Translations under genes and position numbers: made by a program | Shown here: positions 13,264 through 13,498 of the stretch, piece after piece | Position numbering within the stretch: the stretch's first letter is position 1 | Layout: each line of letters opens with the position of its first letter | Notes under the pieces: generated by a model | Databases searched by the model: none | What the model saw: only the letters and a program-made list of their open reading frames with translations | What the model was told of the DNA's origin: nothing | Assembly: GCA_030592225.1 (NCBI GenBank) | Contig: JAUVJT010000036.1 | Location: forward strand, 1-13,498 | Length of the DNA stretch: 13,498 bases | From: Candidatus Stahliibacteriota bacterium | GTDB lineage: Bacteria > Hydrothermota > Tepidihabitantia > B3-TA06 | Direction: 5' to 3'

Positions 13264-13498
13264 TCAATCCGGAAACAGGTCGCTGTGCACCAGCATTCCT
13301 TTGTATATCATCGCGGAGCCTTGCCCGTCGTAGGAGGCAATCTCGTACAAATCGCCTGCGCCCGGGGTGTACTCATCGTCCAAATCAACCTTGCGGATAT
13401 AATTAAATGGAAAACTATTAGCAGAGTTTTTTTCCACTCCATCTACAAAAAAGCGCACTTCTGTAATGCTACCATCGCTGTCAGTTGCTTCAACAGAA
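13264..13498 (-). CDS. Partial Ig-like-domain protein, C-terminal end
   Basis: The frame is open from the right edge to TGA at 13266-13264 and gives 77 residues; the start is outside the window. The visible part begins SVEATDSDGSITEVRFFVDG, the characteristic beta-strand pattern of bacterial Ig-like domains of the Big type (ATDsDGsI..V.FfVDG). Those residues lie upstream of the internal GTG at 13458, so that GTG is not the real start. The final 45 residues (DLDDEYTPGAGDLYEIASYD and beyond) complete the domain and end close after it, so this is probably the last domain of a longer exported protein. The same kind of domain occurs at residues 30-120 of the 1680 gene. It is convergent with the DUF401 gene and has its own terminator at 13138-13163. 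Confidence 0.75.
   Translation of the reverse strand, partial: SVEATDSDGSITEVRFFVDGVEKNSANSFPFNYIRKVDLDDEYTPGAGDLYEIASYDGQGSAMIYKGMLVHSDLFPD

Noticed and set aside
13176..13406. Plus-strand 76-codon frame opposite the right-edge gene
   Set aside because: It overlaps the minus-strand Ig-like coding sequence, which has recognisable domain motifs; the plus-strand translation does not.

Overview
The window comes from a diderm bacterium, probably uncultured. Most of the predicted products are exported lipoproteins, and it carries a periplasmic-binding-protein ABC importer. The three PEGA plus beta-propeller lipoproteins ending in a WPKF..DNQNTG tail, the DUF401 transporter and the repeat-rich spacers recall FCB-group or candidate WOR-3-like genomes. 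That placement is an impression from gene content, not a measured assignment.

Layout. Positions 1-162 hold the tail of a membrane protein. Positions 222-5191 hold three tandem paralogous lipoproteins, each a PEGA domain followed by an eight-repeat PQQ-like propeller; the middle one also carries Ig-like and PKD domains. Genes two and three have matching TTGACT-N16-TAGTAT promoters. Gene two ends in an intrinsic terminator. Positions 5548-8214 form a tight three-gene run: a lipoprotein that looks like a catalytically dead 5'-nucleotidase, an ICMT-like membrane methyltransferase (ATGA overlap), and a BtuF-like binding lipoprotein (50-nt overlap). A perfect consensus sigma-70 promoter sits so close to the first ATG that the mRNA should be leaderless. 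A FecCD/BtuC permease (8763-9782) and a BtuD/FhuC ATPase (10156-10941) complete a vitamin B12- or metal-chelate-type importer. A DUF401 transporter (11495-12754) follows. On the minus strand, the C-terminus of an Ig-like-domain protein runs off the right edge (13264-13498).

From about 5.2 kb rightwards the spacers are unusually long (356-553 bp) and full of repeats. One family is a 160-199 bp MITE-like element with CTAGGAG-type inverted termini: three fairly complete copies and two partial inverted ones. Another is a short G-rich hairpin with a CTGGT loop, in five copies and both orientations. A third is the decamer GTGTTACGGG, found upstream of the 5548 gene and, reverse-complemented, inside the BtuF-like coding sequence. 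These repeats separate genes that would usually be packed together, and two of them appear to supply the stop codon of the gene they abut.

Functionally, the importer genes work together: binding protein, permease, ATPase. The nucleotidase-like lipoprotein and the methyltransferase are physically coupled to the binding protein, but their contribution is unknown. The propeller lipoproteins are likely surface or periplasmic scaffold or binding proteins.
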